Origin: Candidatus Aminicenantota bacterium
Lineage (GTDB): Bacteria; Acidobacteriota; Aminicenantia; Aminicenantales; Saccharicenantaceae
Assembly: GCA_026393975.1 (NCBI GenBank)
Contig: JAPKZD010000013.1
Span: forward strand, 21,020 to 85,019
Length of the DNA stretch: 64,000 nt
Direction of reading: 5' to 3'
The notes under the pieces are model-generated. The model had not been told where the DNA came from. It worked only from the letters and a program-made list of their open reading frames with translations, and searched no databases. Below, piece after piece: positions 41,872 to 50,675 of this stretch (positions are counted from its first letter, which is position 1; every line of letters begins with the position of its first letter). A program made the position numbers and the translations under genes.

Positions 41872-42735
41872 CTGAAAACCGTCATCAGCGCCTCCCGGCG
41901 CACGGACCTCGTCGCGTCTTTCCCGGATTGGCTGGCCGCTTCCCTCCGCGACCGGCGGGCCCGCGTCCTCGGCCCTCGGGGCCGCGCCCGCGAGGTTGAC
42001 CTGTCCCCCGATACGGTGCACTCGATCGTCCTCTGGTCGAAGGACTTTTCGAACCTCCTCAGGAACGAGCACGGGCTGAAGGACCTGTTCGCGGCCTACG
42101 ACCAGGTCTATCTCCATTTCACGGTCACGGGGCTCGGCGGGACGGCCGTCGAACCCGGCGCGCCGGTGCTACGGGAGGCCCTCTCCCAGCTCCCTGAATT
42201 AACCGCATTCGCAGGTAATCCCCTGCGGGTATCGGTCAGGTTCGACCCCGTTCTCTTCTGGGAGGACGGGGGAGCCGTCCGCTCCAATCTGCCCTTCTTT
42301 CCCGAGATCGCGGCAGCGGCCGCGGGGCTGGGCATCAGGGATATTCGGACGAGCTTCGCCCAATGGTACGGGAAGGCGATACGACGGGCGGCGGCCCGGC
42401 GCTTTCCGTTCGTCGACCCATCCGACGGCGAAAAAAGGGCCCATGCCGTGGCCCTCGCGGAGATCGCCACGGCGCACGGCCTGTCCCTCTTTGCCTGCTG
42501 TCAGCCTGCCCTCGCCGGGGTTCCGGGCCTTAAGCCGTCCGCCTGCATCGACGCGGCGCTTCTCGAATCCCTCCATCCCGGACGCGAACCGGCCTCCCGG
42601 CGCAAAGACCGCGGTCAGCGGGCGGATTGCCTCTGCACGGAGTCGAAGGATATCGGAAGCTACGCGCAGACCTGTCCCCACGGGTGTGTCTACTGTTACG
42701 CGAACGCGAGGCTAGGAAGTTCGTCCCCCGCGTAG
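41872..42735 (+). CDS. DUF1848-family protein; non-canonical (CTG) start inferred
   Basis: The DUF1848 N-terminal signature is encoded in frame upstream of the first standard start codon: from CTG 41872 the product reads KTVISASRRTDLVASFPDWL, the expected family beginning. GTG 42016 would delete 48 conserved residues. No ATG, GTG or TTG exists in this frame between the upstream gene and the signature. The middle has SIVLWSKDFSNLL; the C-terminus has CLCTESKDIG and CPHGCVYCYAN, a cysteine cluster usual in the family and reminiscent of radical SAM motifs. 287 aa, family length. Either a CTG start or an error removed the start. Confidence 0.8.
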   Translation: MKTVISASRRTDLVASFPDWLAASLRDRRARVLGPRGRAREVDLSPDTVHSIVLWSKDFSNLLRNEHGLKDLFAAYDQVYLHFTVTGLGGTAVEPGAPVLREALSQLPELTAFAGNPLRVSVRFDPVLFWEDGGAVRSNLPFFPEIAAAAAGLGIRDIRTSFAQWYGKAIRRAAARRFPFVDPSDGEKRAHAVALAEIATAHGLSLFACCQPALAGVPGLKPSACIDAALLESLHPGREPASRRKDRGQRADCLCTESKDIGSYAQTCPHGCVYCYANARLGSSSPA

Positions 42736-42754
42736 CGATAAACCTTAAGACTTG

Positions 42755-42837
42755 TTTCAGATATTTACCAGAATTGCGGCTACGAGCCGCTCCGCCGCAA
42801 TTCTGCCGGTCGCTGCCTAGAGTCCGCTCCCTGCCGC
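42755..42837 (-). repeat. Structured intergenic repeat, copy 1 (single arm)
   Basis: Reads on the minus strand as a conserved block (GAGCGGCAGGGAGCGGACTC...) followed by a hairpin whose arms are AGAATTGCGGC and GCCGCAATTCT, then AAATATCTGAAA. It abuts the stop of the metallophosphoesterase gene. Two further copies lie head to head at 53.7-53.9 kb with matched changes on both sides of the stem. Confidence 0.8.
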
Positions 42838-43578
42838 TCAGATGCCCAGGCTCAGCCGTTCGGCCAGGGCGGGCGGGAGCTTCTCGTCGATGATCTTCCT
42901 CTTCGCCTCTTCGATGTCGTAATCGACACGGCTGAATTTGACGATACGTGCCTCGGAATCGTAGATGGCAAAGGCGGCGCGGGGATTCCTGTCGCGCGGC
43001 TGGCCCACCGAACCGGGGTTGATGAGGTAGCGGACGCCTTTTTCGAGACGGATCTCGTTGGCGTTCCCCTCGAGAAAGGTGCCCTCGACGTTGCCGTCCT
43101 TCTCGCTGTAGACGAACGGGAAATGAGTGTGGCCGAAGAAACAGACGGGCGTCTGGATGTAGGAGAAGGCCTCGGCCGCGTCGAACTCCCCGAAGATATA
43201 GTAGTCTTCGTCGAAGGGCGCGCCGTGGCAGATGGTGATGGAGTTCTGGATAACCTCCGGGCTCTGCTTCAGCCGGACGAGAAAATCGAGGTGCTTCCGG
43301 GCGATCGTCTTTTTGGTCCAGAAGATGGCCGAGGCGGCGATGGGATTGAAGGTCTGGACCGAATCGAGGCCCGAAACGGCCTTGTCGTGGTTGCCGCGGA
43401 TGATGGACAGGGGCTTGAGGGCCAGGATCTTCTGGATGACCTCGTTCGGGGACGCGCCGTATCCGACGAGGTCGCCCAGGAAGACGTAATGGTCCACCCG
43501 CTTCCTCTGGACGGCCTTGAGGACCGCGTGGAAGGCTTCGAGGTTGCCGTGGATGTCCGTGAATATCAGGTAGCGCAT
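42838..43578 (-). CDS. Calcineurin-like metallophosphoesterase (YfcE/DR1281-like)
   Basis: 246 aa from the ATG at 43578; a much longer frame upstream is a shadow of lipA. Metal-site motifs in order: FTDIHGN (DxH), VFLGDLVGYG (GDxxxxG), IIRGNHD (GNHD), CHGAP, and GHTHFPF (GHTH). Typical of small phosphodiesterases/phosphatases. It overlaps the lipA 3' end by 13 nt on the same strand, so the two are cotranscribed. Substrate unknown. Confidence 0.93.
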   Translation of the reverse strand: MRYLIFTDIHGNLEAFHAVLKAVQRKRVDHYVFLGDLVGYGASPNEVIQKILALKPLSIIRGNHDKAVSGLDSVQTFNPIAASAIFWTKKTIARKHLDFLVRLKQSPEVIQNSITICHGAPFDEDYYIFGEFDAAEAFSYIQTPVCFFGHTHFPFVYSEKDGNVEGTFLEGNANEIRLEKGVRYLINPGSVGQPRDRNPRAAFAIYDSEARIVKFSRVDYDIEEAKRKIIDEKLPPALAERLSLGI

Positions 43579-44447
43579 GGTCGTTCGTCCTTTTTTTGAA
43601 CCGCTTCGTACAACCGTCCGGCCTCGTAAGAGCTTCTGACCAGGGGCCCGGAGACGACCTCCAGGAAGCCGGCCCGGCGGGCGGCCGCGGCGAACTCCTC
43701 GAATTCCTCCGGCGTGTAATATTTCACGACCGGCGGGTGGGCCACCGTCGGCTGGAGGTACTGTCCGACGGTCAGCAGGTCGCAGCCGGCGCGCCGCAGG
43801 TCGGCGAACGTCCGCAGGATGTCTTCCCCGCTCTCTCCGAGGCCGATCATCAACCCCGATTTGGTCAAGGCGCCCCGTTTTTTGGCGGCCGCCAGGACGC
43901 CCAGGGAGCGGCGGTAGTTTTCCCGGGGCCGGCGGATCTGCGGATAGAGGGCCTCCGTCGTCTCCAGGTTGTGGTTGAGGACGTCGGGAGCGGCTTCGAG
44001 GACGCTCCCGAGGGCCTCCGCATCGCCCCCGAAATCTGGGATGAGCGCCTCGACCCGGGTCCCCGGGTTCTTCTCGCGGATGGCCCGGATGACCGCTGCG
44101 AAATGGGCCGCCCCGCCGTCGGGGAGGTCGTCCCGCGTCACCGACGTGATCACGGCGTAAGCCAGTCCGATCGAGGCGATCGCCTCGGCGACGCGGGCCG
44201 GCTCGTCCGGGTCGGGGGCGAGGGGCTGTCCCTTGGTCACGGCGCAGAAGCCGCAGTCCCGAGTGCACGTGTCGCCGAGGACGAGGAACGTCGCCGTTCT
44301 TCGCTCCCAGCAGGCGCCGATGTTCGGACAACGGGCGCTCTCACAGATGGTGTGGAGATGTCCGGCCTTGAGGATCTCCGCGACACGGAAGAAGTCTCCG
44401 TGGGACGGAAGTCGGACCTTAAGCCAGACAGGTTTTGATGTCGCCGT
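43566..44447 (-). CDS. lipA: Lipoyl synthase; start codon non-canonical
   Basis: The auxiliary cluster motif CESARCPNIGAC (CX4CX5C) and the SAM cluster CTRDCGFC are both in frame, followed by LGESGED and the C-terminal RSSYEA (RSSY) motif. These N-terminal parts lie upstream of the first standard start (GTG 44240), which would delete all cluster ligands. Between the rpsU stop and the conserved KPVWLKVRLPS there is no ATG, GTG or TTG in frame. ACG at 44447, 5 nt after GAGGGG, would give 293 aa, the usual length. It inserts sulfur into octanoyl groups. Downstream of rpsU on the same strand. Confidence 0.88.
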   Translation of the reverse strand, partial: TATSKPVWLKVRLPSHGDFFRVAEILKAGHLHTICESARCPNIGACWERRTATFLVLGDTCTRDCGFCAVTKGQPLAPDPDEPARVAEAIASIGLAYAVITSVTRDDLPDGGAAHFAAVIRAIREKNPGTRVEALIPDFGGDAEALGSVLEAAPDVLNHNLETTEALYPQIRRPRENYRRSLGVLAAAKKRGALTKSGLMIGLGESGEDILRTFADLRRAGCDLLTVGQYLQPTVAHPPVVKYYTPEEFEEFAAAARRAGFLEVVSGPLVRSSYEAGRLYEAVQKKDERPCAT

Positions 44448-44535
44448 GGCTACCCCTCTCTCGCGATGGACCTGCCTTCGGTTAAGTTTTTCTGACGGAT
44501 CGGAACGATGAATTACTTCGAAGAGATGAAAGTTC

Positions 44536-44742
44536 TCAGTACTCGATGTCGCGATCTCTCTTGATGCGTCGTCTCATCCGTTTCCGCGCCTGAGCGTCCT
44601 TCATTCGCCGCTTTTCTCCAGGCTTGAAGTAGACGGAGTGCTTCTTGATCTCCTTGATGATCGCTTCCTGCTGGACCTTGCGTTTGAACCGGCGCAGGGC
44701 GGATTCCAGATTTTCACCTTCGTCAAGCTGTACAAATGCCAA
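44536..44742 (-). CDS. rpsU: Ribosomal protein bS21
   Basis: 68 aa, TTG start 9 nt after a perfect AGGAGGTGA. Begins MAFVQLDEGENLESALRRFK, with the conserved basic EKRRMKDAQARKRMRRR segment. Small-subunit protein involved in initiation. A strong promoter lies just upstream. lipA follows 88 nt downstream. Confidence 0.96.
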   Translation of the reverse strand: MAFVQLDEGENLESALRRFKRKVQQEAIIKEIKKHSVYFKPGEKRRMKDAQARKRMRRRIKRDRDIEY

Positions 44743-44778
44743 AAACTTTCACCTCCTCACTGGGGAAAGTCCCGCAAA

Positions 44779-44807
44779 TGTATACCGGATTGCCCCTGGA
44801 AAGTCAA
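44779..44807 (-). promoter_or_regulatory. Promoter of rpsU
   Basis: Minus strand TTGACT (44807-44802), 17-nt spacer, TATACA (44784-44779), with a leader of about 30 nt containing AGGAGGTGA. Confidence 0.75.
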
Positions 44808-44871
44808 TAGAGCCTCGGGGATCGTCGTCGCTCGCTTGAGCCTGCCCCGGCTTTCTGGTAATACTGGGCCC

Positions 44872-45582
44872 ATGACCGACGACCCGGCCGGCTATTCCAC
44901 CGTCCTGTGCCTGGCGGAAATCGCCGGGCTCGTCCACGGGTTCGGCGGCGCCGGATGGAGCGAAGCCGATTTCCTGGCCTTCGCGGCGTCCCTGGATCTG
45001 CGCCCGGTGATCATGCGTCAGGTCCATTCGGACACCGTCCACCGTCTGGACGAGGTTCCGGCCGGGAAGCTCGAGGGCGACGCCCTGATGACGAACGCGC
45101 CCGGGCTCCTCCTCGTCATCCGCACCGCGGACTGCCTGCCCGTGTTCCTCGTGGACGCGAAAAACCGGGCCGCGGCCGCCGTCCACTGCGGCTGGCGGGG
45201 GACGGAGAAGCGGATCTTGGAGAAGGCCGTCCAAGCTATGGTCCGCTCGTACGGCTCCGAACCTGGGGCGATGCTGGCGGCCCTGGGCCCCTGCATTGGG
45301 TCCGCTTGCTACGAGGTCGGGCCGGAGGTCCGGAAGTCCTTCCTGAGGGCGGGATTCCCCCCGGCCGTTCTCGCCGAAGCCCCGGGGCGCCCCGGAAAAT
45401 CGCTCCTCGACCTCAGGGCCGCGAACATCTGGCTCCTCGACGGCCTGGGTTTTAAAAATGACAATATCCTCGACTCCGGCTCCGCCTGCACCCACTGCGA
45501 ACCGCATCTTCTCTCCTACCGCCGCAACCCGGGCGACTCCCGCCGGATGTACAACTTCATCGGCTTCCGCTTGGGTTCCTAG
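44872..45582 (+). CDS. pgeF: Peptidoglycan editing factor / YfiH-family (laccase-domain) protein
   Basis: 236 aa from ATG 44872, the start that leaves a normal N-terminus; the longer frame overlaps the rpsU promoter. Metal-site motifs: RQVHSDTVH, RTADCLPVFL, VHCGWRGTEKRI and GPCIGSACYEVGPEV; C-terminal SACTHCEPHLLSYRRN is also typical. The family was once called polyphenol oxidase; members act as purine nucleosidases/phosphorylases or remove wrong amino acids from peptidoglycan precursors. Confidence 0.92.
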   Translation: MTDDPAGYSTVLCLAEIAGLVHGFGGAGWSEADFLAFAASLDLRPVIMRQVHSDTVHRLDEVPAGKLEGDALMTNAPGLLLVIRTADCLPVFLVDAKNRAAAAVHCGWRGTEKRILEKAVQAMVRSYGSEPGAMLAALGPCIGSACYEVGPEVRKSFLRAGFPPAVLAEAPGRPGKSLLDLRAANIWLLDGLGFKNDNILDSGSACTHCEPHLLSYRRNPGDSRRMYNFIGFRLGS

Positions 45583-46011
45583 ACTTCTCCTGAAAAGCAT
45601 AAGCGAGGACCGCGAACAGCTCCCGCTATAAAGAAGTTGGGGCAGGTAAGCTAACTCGGAGGAGGCCGCTGATTAATGGGGCTGAGCGTGTCGTCGGAGG
45701 GAGCGGCAGGGAAGGGAACCGTCCAGAGCCCCCGTAGCGGCGGCCGCTTTCTCCAAGGGCTGAGGGGATTGTCTGAGCGAGCATAAGCGGTGATTTAGCT
45801 GGTCAGTGTGCCGAGCGAGGGGAGTTTCAGGGGAAACCGCCAAAACGTGTTTGAGCTTGGCGTAGCGCACGCCAAGCGAGTTGTTTTGGCGCCGAGTCAG
45901 GCGCACTGACCGGCGTGAAAAATCACCGCAGCGAGCGAAGACAATCCCCGAGGCCCGATTTGCTTTTTAAAAATGATTTCATTATCCTTGGCTGGTTCAA
46001 AGGAGAAGACG
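45583..46011. ncRNA. Large structured intergenic element with nested palindromes (core 45764-45949)
   Basis: No supportable gene in 429 nt. Nested complementary segments: GGGGATTGTCT (45764-45774) with 45939-45949; CGGTGATTT (45788-45796) with 45920-45928; GGTCAGTGTGCC (45801-45812) with 45900-45911; a GTTTC/GAAAC hairpin (45824-45837); CGCCAAAAC (45838-45846) with 45883-45891; GCTTGGCGT (45855-45863) with 45869-45877. A GCGAG motif recurs in the unpaired joints. Upstream, GGGGCT (45678) can pair with AGCCCC (45727) and GCCGCT with AGCGGC. It looks like a folded RNA or a composite palindromic element; no known class recognised. The strand is not determined. Confidence 0.65.
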
Positions 46012-46905
46012 ATGGAACGTCCAATCAGCGATATCGAACTGGCCGGCCTGTCCCTTTTCAAGAAAGGCAAGGTCCGCAACGTCTACGAGGTGGGCGACAA
46101 GCTCCTGATCGTCGCCACGGACCGCATTTCCGCTTTCGACTGGGTCCTGCCGTCCCTCATTCCCTACAAGGGAAAGGTCCTGACCCAGCTGTCGAAGTTC
46201 TGGTTCGATTTCGCCGCCCTGGTCTGTCCCAACCATCTCCTGGCCACCGAAACCAAGGACTTTCCCGCCGCCCTCGCCCCGTTCGCGGGCCTCCTCGAGA
46301 AACGCTCCATGCTCGTCCAGAAGACCCAGGCCATGCCCGTCGAGTGTGTCATCCGTGGCTACCTCTCCGGCTCCGGCTGGAAGGAATACAAGACGTCCGG
46401 GAAGATCTGCGGCCTCAAGATCCCCAAGGGGCTCAAGGAGTCCGACCGCCTCGAGGAGCCCATCTTCACGCCCTCGACCAAGGCGGAGCATGGCCACGAC
46501 ATCAACATCTCCTTCAAGGACGTCCAGAAGAAGATCGGCGCCGAGCTCGCCCAGAAGATTCGCAAGGCGAGCCTCGAGCTCTACCAAAAGGCCGCCCTCT
46601 ACGCCGTCTCCAAGGGCATCATCATCGCCGACACGAAATTCGAGTTCGGCCTCTCCGGCGACGAGCTCGTCCTGATCGACGAGATCTTCACCCCCGACTC
46701 CTCGCGATTCTGGCCCCTGTCGATGTATGAGGCGGGCCGGTCCCAGCCCAGCCTGGACAAGCAGTTCGTCCGCGATTACCTGGAGACGACGGGCTGGGAC
46801 AAGAACACGCCTCCGCCGGAGCTCCCCGCGGAGATCGTCGCCAAGACGTCCCAAAAATACCTGGAAATCTACAAGGTCCTGACCGGCCTCGACGACCTGG
46901 CATGA
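46012..46905 (+). CDS. purC: Phosphoribosylaminoimidazole-succinocarboxamide synthase
   Basis: 297 aa from ATG 46012 (AGGAG 7 nt upstream). Motifs: KGKVRNVYEVGDKLLIVATD (ATP-binding strand), RISAFD, PVECVIRGYLSGSGWKEY, GHDINISF and VLIDEIFTPDSSRFW. Makes SAICAR from CAIR and aspartate in purine synthesis. Its stop overlaps the PHP gene start (ATGA). First gene of a likely purC-PHP-cvpA-fis operon. Confidence 0.96.
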   Translation: MERPISDIELAGLSLFKKGKVRNVYEVGDKLLIVATDRISAFDWVLPSLIPYKGKVLTQLSKFWFDFAALVCPNHLLATETKDFPAALAPFAGLLEKRSMLVQKTQAMPVECVIRGYLSGSGWKEYKTSGKICGLKIPKGLKESDRLEEPIFTPSTKAEHGHDINISFKDVQKKIGAELAQKIRKASLELYQKAALYAVSKGIIIADTKFEFGLSGDELVLIDEIFTPDSSRFWPLSMYEAGRSQPSLDKQFVRDYLETTGWDKNTPPPELPAEIVAKTSQKYLEIYKVLTGLDDLA

Positions 46906-47792
46906 GCGGACGGGTCGATTTCCACGTCCACTCGGACAAGAGCTGCGACGGCGATTTTTCGCCGGCCGAGCTGATCGGCTTCGCCAAGAACTTCGGCATG
47001 CGGGCCATTTCGATCGCCGACCACGACACGGTGGCCGCCTACCCGGAAGCCGTCGAACTCGGCCGCATCGCTGGGGTCGAAGTCATCCCGGGCATCGAGA
47101 TCACGACGCTCTTCGGCGGCCGCGAGTTCCACCTTCTCCTGCCCTTCGTCGACTGGACGAGCCCGGCCCTCGCGGCGATCGTCGAAGGCCAGACGCGGTG
47201 CCGGATGGACGAGGCCGCGGAGCGCGTCGGAAAAATACGCGGCCTCGGCTTTGCCCTGACCATGGAGGAGGTCCGGGAGAAGACGAACGGAGCGCCCCCG
47301 CTCGGCGTCAAGATCGCCCAGGTCCTCCTCGAGAACCCGGAGAACGCGGCGAACCCGGGCCTGGAGTTCTTTTACCGCAAAGAAAACCGGCCTTACGCGC
47401 CGTACCTGTTCTACAAGGAATATTTCGCCGAGGGCAAGCCGGCCTACGTCCCCAAGAGCTTCGTCGGCCTTCTCGATGTGCTGACCGCGGCCCCGGAGAC
47501 GGGCGGCGTCCCCGTCCTCTCCCATCCCGGCGCCTACTTCCAGCGGACGACGGCCGAGGACGCCCGCGTCCTCAAGGAGCACGGCCTGGCCGGGATGGAG
47601 GTCTACACGTTCTACCACGCGGCCGAACAGGTCGCTTTCTACCGCGCTCTGGCCGAGGAGCTCGACCTCGTGGCCACGGCCGGCTCCGATTTCCACGGCC
47701 GGATCAAGCCCCACGTGGCCTTCGGGGCGCTTCAGGAAGGGGACTACGGGATGGTCGAGCGGCTGAAGGCGAGAAGGGGAGGTAAGGTATGA
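46902..47792 (+). CDS. PHP-domain phosphoesterase
   Basis: 296 aa, ATGA overlap with purC. PHP motifs: VDFHVHSDKSCDGDFSP (HxH), IADHDTV, PGIEITT, VLSHPGAY and TAGSDFHG. The set matches the PHP family that includes nucleoside 3',5'-bisphosphate phosphatases (RNase AM/YciV-like), a plausible function. It is slightly longer than the commonest form through an insert around residues 120-165. Coupled to cvpA by another 4-nt overlap. Confidence 0.9.
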   Translation: MSGRVDFHVHSDKSCDGDFSPAELIGFAKNFGMRAISIADHDTVAAYPEAVELGRIAGVEVIPGIEITTLFGGREFHLLLPFVDWTSPALAAIVEGQTRCRMDEAAERVGKIRGLGFALTMEEVREKTNGAPPLGVKIAQVLLENPENAANPGLEFFYRKENRPYAPYLFYKEYFAEGKPAYVPKSFVGLLDVLTAAPETGGVPVLSHPGAYFQRTTAEDARVLKEHGLAGMEVYTFYHAAEQVAFYRALAEELDLVATAGSDFHGRIKPHVAFGALQEGDYGMVERLKARRGGKV

Positions 47793-48319
47793 ACTGGCTC
47801 GACATCGTTCTTCTGGCCATCCTGATCCTGACGGCGATCATCGGGATCTTCAAGGGCCTGGTCAAGCAGGTCATCGGCCTCGCCGCGGTCATCGCCGGCC
47901 TCGTCCTGGCCAGCCTCTACTACGAAGGGGCGGCGGCGATATTCGACACGTTCGTCAAGAACAAACTGCTCAGCAATTTTCTGGGCTTCCTCATCATCTT
48001 CGTCGCCGTCCTCATCGCGGGCGGCATTCTCGGCCACCTCATCACCAAGGCCATGAAAGGCCCGCTGGCCCTCGTCAATAGGTTCTTCGGCGGCATCTTC
48101 GGCGCGGTCAAAGGGGTCCTCATCTGCGGCATCCTCGTCTTCGCCCTGTTCACGTTCCAGGTGGCCAAGCCGGCCCTGGAAACGTCCGTCCTCGCCCCGG
48201 TCTGCCTCGGCATCACCCGGGCGGCGATCAACATGATCCCCCAGGACCTGAGGGCCAAGTTCAACTCCTCCTACAAGGAAATCCGGGAGAGCGGAGGGAA
48301 ACATGGACAGAAAATCTAG
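47789..48319 (+). CDS. cvpA: CvpA-family membrane protein
   Basis: 176 aa with four hydrophobic segments. Starts NWLDIVLLAILILTAIIGIF and has GLVKQVIGLAAVIAGLVLA, then FLGFLIIFVAVLIAGGILGHLI and GAVKGVLICGILVFALF, the CvpA pattern. In other bacteria cvpA sits with pur genes, as here. Its C-terminal coding end overlaps the next gene by 17 nt. Confidence 0.9.
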   Translation: MNWLDIVLLAILILTAIIGIFKGLVKQVIGLAAVIAGLVLASLYYEGAAAIFDTFVKNKLLSNFLGFLIIFVAVLIAGGILGHLITKAMKGPLALVNRFFGGIFGAVKGVLICGILVFALFTFQVAKPALETSVLAPVCLGITRAAINMIPQDLRAKFNSSYKEIRESGGKHGQKI

Positions 48320-48539
48320 CGAGCTCAACCTCCACCAACGGATGGAACTGATCATCAAGGACATGGTAGAAAAAGAGATCAGCCTCAAGGACGCTCTCCG
48401 GGAATTCGAGAAAATCTTCTTCGAGCAGGCGACGAAAAAATACGAAGGGAACAAGACCAAAATGGCCCAGGCCCTCGGCCTCCACAGGAACACCCTCCAC
48501 AACAGGGCCAAGCTCTTGAAGATCAAGAATAAATATTAG
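48303..48539 (+). CDS. Fis-type helix-turn-helix protein, 78 aa
   Basis: Helical N-terminal part (LIIKDMVEKEISLKDALREF) and a C-terminal Fis/NtrC-type HTH: KYEGNKTKMAQALGLHRNTLHNRAK. No receiver or AAA+ domain, so it is a stand-alone small DNA-binding protein. The stop codon lies within the first CIRCE-like element, just upstream of groES. Confidence 0.88.
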   Translation: MDRKSSELNLHQRMELIIKDMVEKEISLKDALREFEKIFFEQATKKYEGNKTKMAQALGLHRNTLHNRAKLLKIKNKY

Positions 48540-48562
48540 CAGTCGATAGCCAAGACTGCCAA
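48536..48562. promoter_or_regulatory. Upstream CIRCE-like operator
   Basis: TTAGCAGTC (48536-48544), 9-nt spacer, GACTGCCAA (48554-48562). Same geometry as CIRCE, one mismatch between arms, 47 nt from the second element (end to start); it overlaps the stop codon of the preceding gene. Confidence 0.65.
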
Positions 48563-48581
48563 TATTTCATCCGCTTCCCCC

Positions 48582-48610
48582 TTGACAAATCGCTGGGATT
48601 TGTGTAATAT
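48582..48610 (+). promoter_or_regulatory. Sigma-70 promoter of groESL
   Basis: TTGACA (48582-48587), 17-nt spacer, TAATAT (48605-48610). The -10 box overlaps the start of the CIRCE element, the usual place for HrcA repression. Confidence 0.85.
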
Positions 48611-48636
48611 TAGCACTCACATTTATTGACTGCTAA
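48610..48636. promoter_or_regulatory. CIRCE operator (HrcA site)
   Basis: TTAGCACTC (48610-48618), 9-nt spacer, GACTGCTAA (48628-48636). One change from the consensus right arm GAGTGCTAA. HrcA is not encoded in the window. Confidence 0.92.
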
Positions 48637-48663
48637 ATTTCAGGTATCACCAAGGAGGTTTTA

Positions 48664-48954
48664 ATGAAAGTTCATCCTCTGTACGACAGAGTGCTCCTCA
48701 AGAGACTCGAGGAACAGGAAGTCAAGAGAGGCGGGATCATCATCCCGGACACGGCGAAGGAAAAGCCCCAGGAAGCCGAGATCATCGAAGTCGGCAAGGG
48801 CCGGGTCAATGACGATGGAAAGACCATCCCCCTCGCGGTCAAGAAGGGCGATAGGGTCCTCATCGGCAAGTACAGCGGCACGGAAGTGATGGTCGATGGC
48901 GTCGAGCACATCATCGTCCGCGAAGAAGAGATTCTCGCCGTCATCGAGAAATAA
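48664..48954 (+). CDS. groES: Co-chaperonin GroES
   Basis: 96 aa behind AAGGAGG. Starts [19 protein letters not shown]; mobile-loop region [20 protein letters not shown] and the C-terminal [19 protein letters not shown] are typical. Heptameric lid for GroEL, encoded 9 nt downstream. Controlled by the CIRCE promoter. Confidence 0.98.
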   Translation: MKVHPLYDRVLLKRLEEQEVKRGGIIIPDTAKEKPQEAEIIEVGKGRVNDDGKTIPLAVKKGDRVLIGKYSGTEVMVDGVEHIIVREEEILAVIEK

Positions 48955-50580
<1,626 letters not shown>

Positions 50581-50603
50581 TCGCGTCAAGCGAATGAACC
50601 GGA

Positions 50604-50637
50604 AGCCCCGGGCGGTCCGCCGCCCGGGGCTTTTTTT
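50604..50637 (+). terminator. Rho-independent terminator of groESL
   Basis: A 12-bp perfect stem (50604-50615 with 50620-50631, AGCCCCGGGCGG), TCCG loop and a T7 tract (50631-50637). Confidence 0.95.
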
Positions 50638-50675
50638 ATTTAAGCCCTTCTTATGCTATATTTCCGCCTGAGTTC

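Noticed and set aside
43579..44331. Upstream extension of the metallophosphoesterase frame (to 497 aa)
   Set aside because: The extension is Arg/Pro/Gly-rich and antisense-frame to lipA; the phosphoesterase domain begins at MRYLIFTDIHGN (43578).
45583..45963. rnpB, tmRNA or SRP RNA in the pgeF-purC gap
   Set aside because: I looked for the conserved GAGGAAAGTCC and ACAGA blocks, the tmRNA tRNA-like end and the SRP tetraloop core and saw none.
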